Positions 25,030 to 31,883 of a stretch of 45,069 bases of DNA are shown here, in pieces (positions within the stretch are counted from its first letter, which is position 1; each line of letters begins with the position of its first letter). The notes under the pieces were generated by a model. The model was not told where the DNA came from, did no database searches, and saw nothing but the letters and a program-made list of their open reading frames with translations. Source of the stretch: an uncultured Clostridia bacterium (lineage in GTDB: Bacteria > Bacillota > Clostridia > Christensenellales > Aristaeellaceae); contig CAMKJS010000021.1 in assembly GCA_946413245.1 (NCBI GenBank), forward strand, positions 1 to 45,069, read 5' to 3'. Both the position numbers and the translations under genes were made by a program.

Positions 25030-25275
25030 GAAATCACTTCCGCGGTACCACCTCAATTTACCGCCCAGGAGGACGGCCTTCGGAACCTGAAACAGTTCCT
25101 GAACGCGATAACGGGCGCACCCGGCGTTCCTACTGCCCCGCGGACCGGATGGACCCCGAGGGTTTGGATTGCTGCTCCGGAGGGTAATTCGGGCTGCAGG
25201 CTCCCGCTGCCTCGCACCGGCCGGCAGCTCTCTGAAAGGGTTGTTCCCGCACCTTACTGGATCTCCTTCATTGCG
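24993..25275 (-). promoter_or_regulatory. T-box riboswitch leader (tRNA-sensing) upstream of the symporter gene
   Basis: The minus strand carries the T-box core TTGAGGTGGTACCGCG at 25056-25041, a close match to AGGGTGGNACCGCG. Stem I follows the promoter: AGTA of the loop-E motif lies in ATCCAGTAAGG (~25263-25253), the terminal part contains AGAGAGCTGCC and GGTGCGAGGCAGC, and the 3' side reads CCCGAATTACCCTCC. The codon-reading position after GAA gives TTA (Leu), or TAC (Tyr) with a one-base shift. I favour TAC because specifiers usually end in C, but I am not sure. The bulge TGGT would pair with ACCA, meaning a tRNA with discriminator A, which fits both. Low aminoacylation should allow read-through into the symporter gene. 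Confidence 0.92.
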
Positions 25276-25281
25276 GAGAAA

Positions 25282-25310
25282 AGGGTAGCACGGATCACAG
25301 CCCCCGTCAA
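25282..25310 (-). promoter_or_regulatory. Promoter of the T-box/symporter transcript
   Basis: On the minus strand, TTGACG (25310-25305) and TACCCT (25287-25282) are separated by 17 bp, placing the start of RNA near 25275, just before Stem I of the T-box. Confidence 0.75.
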
Positions 25311-25396
25311 GCGGTGATACAGCAAAAGAACAGCATAAAAAACGCAGAAAAGGAACCGGAAGGAAAGAACCGCCTGCAGAAAAGGGCGGGAAAGGA

Positions 25397-25426
25397 TTGA
25401 AAAAAGCCAGCCGGAAATGATAAAAT
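25397..25426 (+). promoter_or_regulatory. Promoter for the MutS-like gene
   Basis: TTGAAA at 25397-25402 and TAAAAT at 25421-25426 with an 18 bp spacer (TG precedes the -10). It diverges from the T-box promoter. The rest of 25311-25396 holds nothing I can name. Confidence 0.6.
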
Positions 25427-25463
25427 AGAAAAAACGCAAAGAGAAAAACAGGAGGGTCGGCGG

Positions 25464-27188
25464 ATGAAGCAGGAAGAGCTCAGTATCCTCTTTCCGAATC
25501 AGGACCGGGTGACCTATACCATGATACCGGATGAAAGCTGGCACGACCTGGGGCTGGACACGCTGGCGGAGAAGGTGGCGCAGAAGCCTCAGGAGGTACC
25601 GCTGCTGAAGCGGGTGATGACCAGCCTGACCCCGGACGCCTCCGTGAGCCGCTACCGGGCGGACGTCTTCGAGGATCTGCTGAACCATCCGGATATCCGG
25701 GAAAAGCTGGCCAAGCTGCTGGATAAGGTAAAAATGTTCTATGACTACGGCGTGGTGAACCGGCACGAAGGAGACGAGGCGGGTATCTGGGATCTGATGC
25801 ACCGCTTGGAGGAATACCACGACTATATCGTGACGGTTGAAGCCATCCGGGAATGCCTGTCCGACCGGGAACTGCGGTCCGAAGGGCTGAACAATCTGCG
25901 GGAGACGGTGGAAACGATCTACCGGGGAAACGGGTTCGCGGCCCTGAAACAGGATGTGGAGGAAATGCGGGTCGCCGCTTCGGAAATGAAAAGCATCACG
26001 GTGGGCATCAACGTGAACGAGCGCTTTGAGCCCATCAGCCTGGGGCTGATTTCCGTCAACGCCAAGCCTTTCACCCGCTCCGGTATTCTGAAGCACTTTG
26101 TGGCCGCGGTGTCGCCCCGGGACGAGATCCGTCCGGAGGCGGACTGGAGCGGCACCATGTCCTATTATCCGTCCGTGCCGCTTCTGACGGAACTGATGGA
26201 AGGCACGGAGCAGTTTCAGCGTACGGCGGTAACCCTTCGGAACCCGCTGCTGGGCATGTCCATGGCCACTGTACCCAGGGACGACGCTTCCGCGCAGCTG
26301 ACCCGGCAGTCCGATTCCGCCGTATCCATGCTGGTATCCCGGCTGACCCGGCGTCTGCGGGATATGCTGGGAAAATATCTGAACGTCAGTGTCAAAGGAA
26401 TTGCGGATCTGATTCCCGAGCTGGTGTTCTACACCCGCTGGGCGGAGTATATTGAAACACAGCGAAAAAAAGGCTGGAAATTCTGCAAGCCGGAAGCCGT
26501 GGAAAACGGCGGCGGCAGCGCGGATATGGATGCCCGGGGCTTCTATAACCTGAAGCTGATCGGCTCGGAAGAGCCGAAGAACGTGGTTCCGAATGATCTG
26601 GTTTTCGACGACGAGCGGCGGATCTATGTTCTGACCGGCGCCAACCGGGGCGGAAAAACCACGCTGACGCAGGCGATCGGACAGCTGTTCCTGCTGGCGC
26701 AGAGCGGCGTATACGTGGCTGCGGATTCTTTCCGGTTCGCGCCGGCGGACAGCGTGCTGACCCATTTTCCGGCGGATGAGGACAAAACCCTGGATCTGGG
26801 CCGCCTGGGCGAGGAATGCCGCCGCTTCCGGGAGATCTATGGGAAATCCTCCGCGGACAGCCTGTTGCTGCTGAACGAAACCTTTTCCACCACCTCTTTT
26901 GAGGAGGGTTACTATATCGCGGTGGACGCGGTGAAGGCGCTGCTGAAGAGAGGCGCGCGGGTTATCTACAATACGCATATGCACAAGCTGGCCTATGACC
27001 TGGATTCTGTGGTGAACCTGCCGGACTGCCGGGGGAAGGCCTGGTCCCTGACCGCGCAGAACGAGGAAGGAAGGCCTTCCTTCCGGGTGCGGGTGGCGCC
27101 GCCGCAGGGCCGCTCTTTTGCCCGGGACATCGCGGAAAAATACGGCGTAACCTATGAGCGGCTGACCGCCGGGGATATGAATTCGTAA
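25464..27188 (+). CDS. MutS-family ATPase without mismatch-recognition domains
   Basis: 574 residues, much shorter than MutS (about 850) and lacking the N-terminal mismatch-binding domain with its Phe-x-Glu motif. Residues ~1-380 look helical, like the lever/core domains. The ATPase domain follows: Walker A TGANRGGKTTLTQAIGQ (~391-407), then SADSLLLLNETFSTTS, where the usual Walker B Asp-Glu is Asn471-Glu472, and VIYNTHMHKLA in place of the MutS switch His region. It should dimerise and use ATP to move on DNA, or on another substrate such as stalled ribosomes, as MutS2 does; the true role of this subfamily is unknown to me. It has its own promoter (25397). The GH43 gene follows 34 bp later. 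Confidence 0.85.
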   Translation: MKQEELSILFPNQDRVTYTMIPDESWHDLGLDTLAEKVAQKPQEVPLLKRVMTSLTPDASVSRYRADVFEDLLNHPDIREKLAKLLDKVKMFYDYGVVNRHEGDEAGIWDLMHRLEEYHDYIVTVEAIRECLSDRELRSEGLNNLRETVETIYRGNGFAALKQDVEEMRVAASEMKSITVGINVNERFEPISLGLISVNAKPFTRSGILKHFVAAVSPRDEIRPEADWSGTMSYYPSVPLLTELMEGTEQFQRTAVTLRNPLLGMSMATVPRDDASAQLTRQSDSAVSMLVSRLTRRLRDMLGKYLNVSVKGIADLIPELVFYTRWAEYIETQRKKGWKFCKPEAVENGGGSADMDARGFYNLKLIGSEEPKNVVPNDLVFDDERRIYVLTGANRGGKTTLTQAIGQLFLLAQSGVYVAADSFRFAPADSVLTHFPADEDKTLDLGRLGEECRRFREIYGKSSADSLLLLNETFSTTSFEEGYYIAVDAVKALLKRGARVIYNTHMHKLAYDLDSVVNLPDCRGKAWSLTAQNEEGRPSFRVRVAPPQGRSFARDIAEKYGVTYERLTAGDMNS

Positions 27189-27222
27189 ACGTCAGGAAAC
27201 GAAAGCGGAGGAACGAATCGAT

Positions 27223-28638
27223 ATGGCAAACATGAAACAGGTGATCAACCCCTATCTGCCCAACTGGGAATATGTCCCGGACGGGGAACCCTATGTGTTC
27301 GGAGACCGGGTGTACGTCTACGGATCCCACGACTTCTTCGGCGGGGACGTGTACTGCATGGGAGACTATGTGTGCTGGTCCGCCCCCGTGAGCGATCTGG
27401 GGGACTGGAAGTACGAGGGAGTGATCTACCGGAAGGATCAGGATCCGCATAACGGGGATCTGCAGGGGAATCTGTACGCGCCGGACGTGACCCGCGGGCC
27501 CGACGGCCGCTATTATCTGTATTACGTACTCAGCAACTGGGGCGTGGTTTCCGCCGCAGTGTCGGATACGCCGGCAGGGCCGTACGAATTTTACGGCTAT
27601 GTACATTATCCGGACGGAACGAGGCTCGGCGAAAAGGAAGGAGACGAGCCGCAGTTCGATCCCGGTGTGCTGACCGAAGGAGACCGGACTTATCTGTACA
27701 CGGGCTTCTGCGGATACGGCGACCTCTCCCGCCACGGCGCCATGGTAACGGTGCTGGGGCCGGATATGCTGACAGTCGAGGAAGCCCCGCGGTTCGTGGC
27801 GCCGGGGGTCATGTACTGCGAGGGCACCGGTTACGAGGGCCACGCATTTTTTGAGGCGCCTTCCATCCGGAAGCGCGGAGATCTGTATTATTTCATCTAC
27901 TCTTCGATTCAGTTCCATGAGCTGTGCTACGCCGTGAGCCGGAAGCCCACGGAGGGCTTCGAGTACAAGGGTGTGCTGATCAGCAGCTGCGACAAGGGCA
28001 TCGATACCTACAAGCCGGCGGACAAGCCCATGTACTACACGGCCAACAACCACGGCAGCATGGAGAAGATCGGGGAGGACTGGTATATCTTCTATCACCG
28101 GCATACCAACGGGACAAACTACTCCCGCCAGGGCTGCCTGGAGAAGCTGACCTTCCTGGAGGACGGCACCGTGAAGCAGGCAGAGATGACTTCCTGCGGC
28201 AGCGTGCGGCCCCTGCGGGGAGAGGGGGAATATCCGGCTTACATCGCGTGCCATCTGTTTACGGACACCGAAGTGACCTATGTGCCCTGGTCCGGCTGGA
28301 TGGACGACCGTTTCCCGAAGATTACCCAGGAGATCGAGGAAGGCGGACACGGTATCGGCTATATCGCGAATATGCGGAATTCCGCCACAGCCGGTTTCCG
28401 GTATTTCGACTGCCGGGATGTGCGGAAGGTGACCATCCGCACCAAGGGATACGCCAACGGTAAAATGGAAGTCCGCACCAGCTGGGACGGAGAAAGCCTG
28501 GGCAGTATTCCCGTCGGATACGCCAACGTCTGGCATGATACGGAAGCGGAGATCCGGATTCCGGACGGCATTCAGGCACTGTATTTCACCTTTGCCGGGC
28601 AGGGACATCTGCAGTTCGCGGCCTTCCGGCTGAACTGA
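27223..28638 (+). CDS. Glycoside hydrolase family 43 (arabinofuranosidase/xylosidase type)
   Basis: 471 residues, no signal peptide. The five-bladed beta-propeller of GH43 is indicated by the catalytic-base Asp region INPYLPNWEYVPDGEPYV, the APDVTRGPDGRYYLYY motif with the pKa-tuning Asp, and the general-acid Glu in FFEAPSIRKRGDLYYFIYS. The C-terminal ~130 residues (from ~345) are beta-rich and may be a carbohydrate-binding-like module (GHGIGYIANMRNSATAGFRYFDC). It should remove arabinose or xylose side chains from imported plant oligosaccharides. GGAGGAACGAA precedes the ATG. It is 34 bp after the MutS-like gene, so probably the same transcript, although the functions look unrelated. Substrate specificity cannot be read. 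Confidence 0.9.
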   Translation: MANMKQVINPYLPNWEYVPDGEPYVFGDRVYVYGSHDFFGGDVYCMGDYVCWSAPVSDLGDWKYEGVIYRKDQDPHNGDLQGNLYAPDVTRGPDGRYYLYYVLSNWGVVSAAVSDTPAGPYEFYGYVHYPDGTRLGEKEGDEPQFDPGVLTEGDRTYLYTGFCGYGDLSRHGAMVTVLGPDMLTVEEAPRFVAPGVMYCEGTGYEGHAFFEAPSIRKRGDLYYFIYSSIQFHELCYAVSRKPTEGFEYKGVLISSCDKGIDTYKPADKPMYYTANNHGSMEKIGEDWYIFYHRHTNGTNYSRQGCLEKLTFLEDGTVKQAEMTSCGSVRPLRGEGEYPAYIACHLFTDTEVTYVPWSGWMDDRFPKITQEIEEGGHGIGYIANMRNSATAGFRYFDCRDVRKVTIRTKGYANGKMEVRTSWDGESLGSIPVGYANVWHDTEAEIRIPDGIQALYFTFAGQGHLQFAAFRLN

Positions 28639-28693
28639 CGGAGAGACATCCTGACGGTACACGCTGAGACGGAAAGACGGACAGAGATTGGAG

Positions 28694-29842
28694 ATGAGTA
28701 CGGAGATGGCGGTCGCAATTCATGTGGAGCTGGATGTACTTTGTCTGTTGATTCTGTGCGTGGTCGCCTATCAGAGCGTCCGGAACATCAACCAGCAGAT
28801 GAGCCGGAAACTGTTCCGGTACACCGTATACGGCATTATTGTTTCCCTGGTGCTGGATATCCTCTGGATTCTGCTGGACGGACGCCTGTTCCCCGGCGCA
28901 GTGGTGCTGAACCGGGTGATTAACGCGCTGTACCTCTCCTTAGGCGTGATTCTGGGGGGCATCTGGTACCTGTTTGTGCTGGAGACCATGGGCCATGCGA
29001 TTACCCGGAAATGGGTTTTCCTGGTGCTGTCTCCCGGCGCTTTTTTCCTGATTCTGAATGTGATTTCCATCTGGACGGGCTGGATCTTTATCGTGACGGA
29101 GGAAAATGTATACAGACGCGGCAGCCTGTTCTGGCTGCAGGCAATCGGGGCGCTGGTGATGCTTTTCGTTTCGTTCGCGCATATCCTGGTTCACGCGTCC
29201 CGGAAACATGACGGCGAATCCGGCCGCATGTACCGGAAGCTGCTGGGCTTCTATATCATTCCCATGATCGGCATGCTCGTATCCCTGCCTTATTCAGGCA
29301 TGCCGGGCATCTGGACCTGCGCGGCGGTCTCCATTGTGCTGATGTATATCGACGGGCAGGATCAGGAAATTCTGCGGGACAGCCTGACCGGGCTCAACAA
29401 CCGCAAAACCCTGACTCCCACGTTCAACGATTACGTGCGGCAGGTCACACCGGAGAACCGCCTTCATTTGTTCATGATGGATGTGGACGATTTCAAACAG
29501 ATCAACGATACCCTCGGCCATCCGGCCGGCGACAAAGCCCTGGTGGACGCCGCAAAGATGATTCGCAAATGCCTGCCCGGCCGCAGGGCGATTGTCGTCC
29601 GCTTCGGCGGGGACGAATATCTGCTGCTGGGCTTCTTTACCGGGGACGAGGACGTGCAAAATTTCCGGGAAATGATTGAGCGGGTTTTCCGGACATACAA
29701 CGAGGAAGAGGAAGCGCCTTTTACGCTGGGGCTGAGCATCGGCAGCAGCGAGTACGAGCCCGGAGATACGCTGTCTTCCCTGATTGAGAAAGCGGATTCC
29801 CAGCTGTATCTGGTGAAGAAAGAGAAAAAGGTCGGACGATAA
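28694..29842 (+). CDS. Membrane-bound diguanylate cyclase (GGDEF domain)
   Basis: 382 residues from the ATG at 28694; the ATG at 28706, 12 nt after TTGGAG, is an equally possible start. Six or seven membrane helices cover residues ~8-215 with short loops. The GGDEF domain (~225-380) has SLTGLNNRKTL, metal-binding Asp in MMDVDDFKQIND, GHPAGDKAL and the active-site loop FGGDEY (~303-308, the Tyr variant of GGDEF). It should join two GTP to form cyclic di-GMP. I see no RxxD inhibitory site before the loop (the sequence is GRRAIVVRFGG), so product inhibition through that site is not expected. What the membrane part senses is unknown. Confidence 0.9.
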   Translation: MSTEMAVAIHVELDVLCLLILCVVAYQSVRNINQQMSRKLFRYTVYGIIVSLVLDILWILLDGRLFPGAVVLNRVINALYLSLGVILGGIWYLFVLETMGHAITRKWVFLVLSPGAFFLILNVISIWTGWIFIVTEENVYRRGSLFWLQAIGALVMLFVSFAHILVHASRKHDGESGRMYRKLLGFYIIPMIGMLVSLPYSGMPGIWTCAAVSIVLMYIDGQDQEILRDSLTGLNNRKTLTPTFNDYVRQVTPENRLHLFMMDVDDFKQINDTLGHPAGDKALVDAAKMIRKCLPGRRAIVVRFGGDEYLLLGFFTGDEDVQNFREMIERVFRTYNEEEEAPFTLGLSIGSSEYEPGDTLSSLIEKADSQLYLVKKEKKVGR

Positions 29843-29853
29843 GGAAGGATACG

Positions 29854-29913
29854 ATGCCGGAAAGTGTCAGAGCTGCCCCGGAAAAGGTCTTCAAGAAACA
29901 GCTACGGAAGTAA
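29854..29913 (+). CDS. Possible 19-residue small protein
   Basis: A short frame (MPESVRAAPEKVFKKQLRK) starts 11 bp after the diguanylate cyclase stop, with AAGGAAGGA 4 nt before its ATG. The product is basic, with no membrane segment. The good ribosome binding site is the only support; it could equally be a decayed gene end. Confidence 0.25.
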   Translation: MPESVRAAPEKVFKKQLRK

Positions 29914-29923
29914 TGCATGTCGA

Positions 29924-29952
29924 TTGCGGAGGTTTATGCAGCATGGTATAAT
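29924..29952 (+). promoter_or_regulatory. Promoter for the AAA/PD-(D/E)XK gene
   Basis: TTGCGG (29924-29929), 17 bp spacer, perfect TATAAT (29947-29952). RNA would start ~30 nt before the ATG at 29991, which has GGGAAAGGAG upstream. Confidence 0.75.
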
Positions 29953-29990
29953 CAAATCAGAAAGAAACCGGGAAAGGAGTGTAATCCCGT

Positions 29991-31694
29991 ATGGAAAGGC
30001 CAATTGCTATAGGAGCGCAGGACTTTGAATGGCTCAGAACGAATCATGGCTTTTATATTGATAAAACTGACTTTATCCGTGAGTGGTGGAACAGTCGGGA
30101 TGCAGTCACGCTGATCACCCGGCCTCGCCGATTCGGAAAAACGCTGAACATATCTATGCTGAAATGCTTTTTTTCCAACCAGTACCAAAACAGGGGAGAG
30201 TTGTTTGAAGGGCTGGATATCTGGACAGATGATACTTTGCGGAAACTGCAGGGTACCTGGCCAGTTGTTTTTGTGACGTTTGCGGGTGTAAAAGGCGCTA
30301 CGTTTGAAGACACTCTGATTGGAATAAAAAAGCAGCTGTTTATGATTATCCTGGACTTTTCTCATTTGAAATCATCAGACCGATTAAGCGAAGAAGAGAA
30401 GGAATCCTTATCCGGACTGACGGAAAAAATGTCCAATACGGATGCAGCTTATGCCTTGAATCTGCTTTCCAGATTGCTGTTCAAGCATTACGGGAAGAAG
30501 GTATTGATCTTCCTGGATGAGTATGATACACCGCTACAGGAAGCCTGGATCCATGGCTACTGGGATGAACTGGTCGCCTTTACCCGAACGATGTTCAACA
30601 ATACGTTTAAAACAAACCCGTATTTGGAACGGGCAGTGTTGACGGGAATCACCAGGGTGAGCAGAGAGTCCATTTTTTCAGATCTGAACAATCTGGAAGT
30701 GGTTACAACAACTTCGGATAAATATGCTGCCTGCTTTGGTTTTACTGAAGAAGAGACCTTTGCGGCAATGGATGAACGAAAATTCAGTGAGGCGGATAAG
30801 CGGCAGGTTCGAGAATGGTATGATGGATTTACCTTCGGCTGTGTTACGGACATTTATAATCCCTGGTCAATGACCAATTATTTTGACAAAAGGAAAATCG
30901 ATACCTATTGGGCTAACAGTAGCAGCAACTCGCTGGTGGGAAAGTTACTGCGACAGGGAACACCAGAGATTAAGAGCCTGTTTGAAACACTGTTGAACGG
31001 CGGTACGATTACTGTGCCAGTGGACGAGCAGATCGTATTCAATCAGCTGGACGATAATCCTGCTGCAATCTGGAGCCTTCTCCTGGCATCCGGATATCTG
31101 AAAGTAGTATCTGCCATGATGCTTCCAGAGGCAGTCGGACAGAAAACCCGGCGGATGTATGCGCTGACACTAACCAACTTGGAAGTTCATTGCATGTTTG
31201 AGAATATGATACAGAATTGGTTCGCTCAGACAGACGGACTTACAGATTTTGTTCGGGCAATGATTCAGGGTGATGTCCGGGATATGTCTCGGTACCTGAA
31301 CGATATCATGATTACAACCATGAGCTCCTTTGACGGGGGCAGGAATGCTTCCAGTAAGCTGCCGGAGAATTTTTATCATGGACTGGTACTGGGATTGTTG
31401 GCTGGGCACAGCGCAGCTTATCAAATCCGGAGTAACCGGGAAAGCGGATATGGACGATATGATGTGGTGATGGAACCGAAAAAGGCCGGAGATCCCGGAG
31501 TCATTATGGAGTTTAAGGTCTTTGACCAGCTGGATGATGAAAAAAGCCTGGAAGACACAGCAGCCAACGCTGTAAAGCAGATTGAGGAAAAGAAATACGA
31601 TACGGACTTGCTGTTCCGGGGCATTCCAAAGAACCGAATTTACAAATATGGCATTGCTTTCAGAGGAAAAGAATGCTTGATCCGGAAGGGATAA
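29991..31694 (+). CDS. AAA-ATPase-like protein with C-terminal PD-(D/E)XK nuclease-like domain
   Basis: 567 residues, cytoplasmic. It matches the large gut-bacterial family combining an AAA-ATPase-like domain (PF09820 type) with a C-terminal PD-(D/E)XK nuclease superfamily domain (DUF1703 type). Seen directly: the N-terminal YIDKTDFI block, P-loop RPRRFGKT (44-51), Walker B VLIFLDEYDTP (~171-181), EWYDGFTFG, and IYNPWS. The nuclease-like part has GRYDVVMEP (~487) and VIMEFKVFD with the Glu-x-Lys pair (~504-512). No function is established; these genes are often present in many copies per genome. Its codons are clearly more AT-rich than those of the flanking metabolic genes, suggesting transfer. 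It has its own promoter. Confidence 0.85.
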   Translation: MERPIAIGAQDFEWLRTNHGFYIDKTDFIREWWNSRDAVTLITRPRRFGKTLNISMLKCFFSNQYQNRGELFEGLDIWTDDTLRKLQGTWPVVFVTFAGVKGATFEDTLIGIKKQLFMIILDFSHLKSSDRLSEEEKESLSGLTEKMSNTDAAYALNLLSRLLFKHYGKKVLIFLDEYDTPLQEAWIHGYWDELVAFTRTMFNNTFKTNPYLERAVLTGITRVSRESIFSDLNNLEVVTTTSDKYAACFGFTEEETFAAMDERKFSEADKRQVREWYDGFTFGCVTDIYNPWSMTNYFDKRKIDTYWANSSSNSLVGKLLRQGTPEIKSLFETLLNGGTITVPVDEQIVFNQLDDNPAAIWSLLLASGYLKVVSAMMLPEAVGQKTRRMYALTLTNLEVHCMFENMIQNWFAQTDGLTDFVRAMIQGDVRDMSRYLNDIMITTMSSFDGGRNASSKLPENFYHGLVLGLLAGHSAAYQIRSNRESGYGRYDVVMEPKKAGDPGVIMEFKVFDQLDDEKSLEDTAANAVKQIEEKKYDTDLLFRGIPKNRIYKYGIAFRGKECLIRKG

Positions 31695-31755
31695 GACGTA
31701 GCAAGAAAACAGCGAGAAAGCAAGAAGCAGATGCACGGGACCGGAAACAAAGGCC

Positions 31756-31784
31756 TTGAAAAAGAAATGAATCGACTGTACAAT
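31756..31784 (+). promoter_or_regulatory. Promoter for the CAP/LRR giant protein gene
   Basis: TTGAAA (31756-31761) and TACAAT (31779-31784) are separated by 17 bp. The ~93 nt leader includes a small 6 bp stem capped by TTCG (31796-31811). Confidence 0.75.
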
Positions 31785-31883
31785 ATATTGCAACAGGCAG
31801 TTTCGACTGTCAAATCCATATCGGCCAGTGAATAGCGACTGCATCTGCTGCTCACTGCTCTTGTAAAACAGGAGGGGTTCATC

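Noticed and set aside
29991..31694. Calling the AAA/PD-(D/E)XK gene an anti-phage defence system
   Set aside because: Single gene without known defence partners; the family has no established function.
31731..31835. 34-codon plus-strand frame between the AAA/nuclease gene and the CAP/LRR gene
   Set aside because: Weak ribosome binding site, and the predicted promoter of the next gene lies inside it; no recognisable product.
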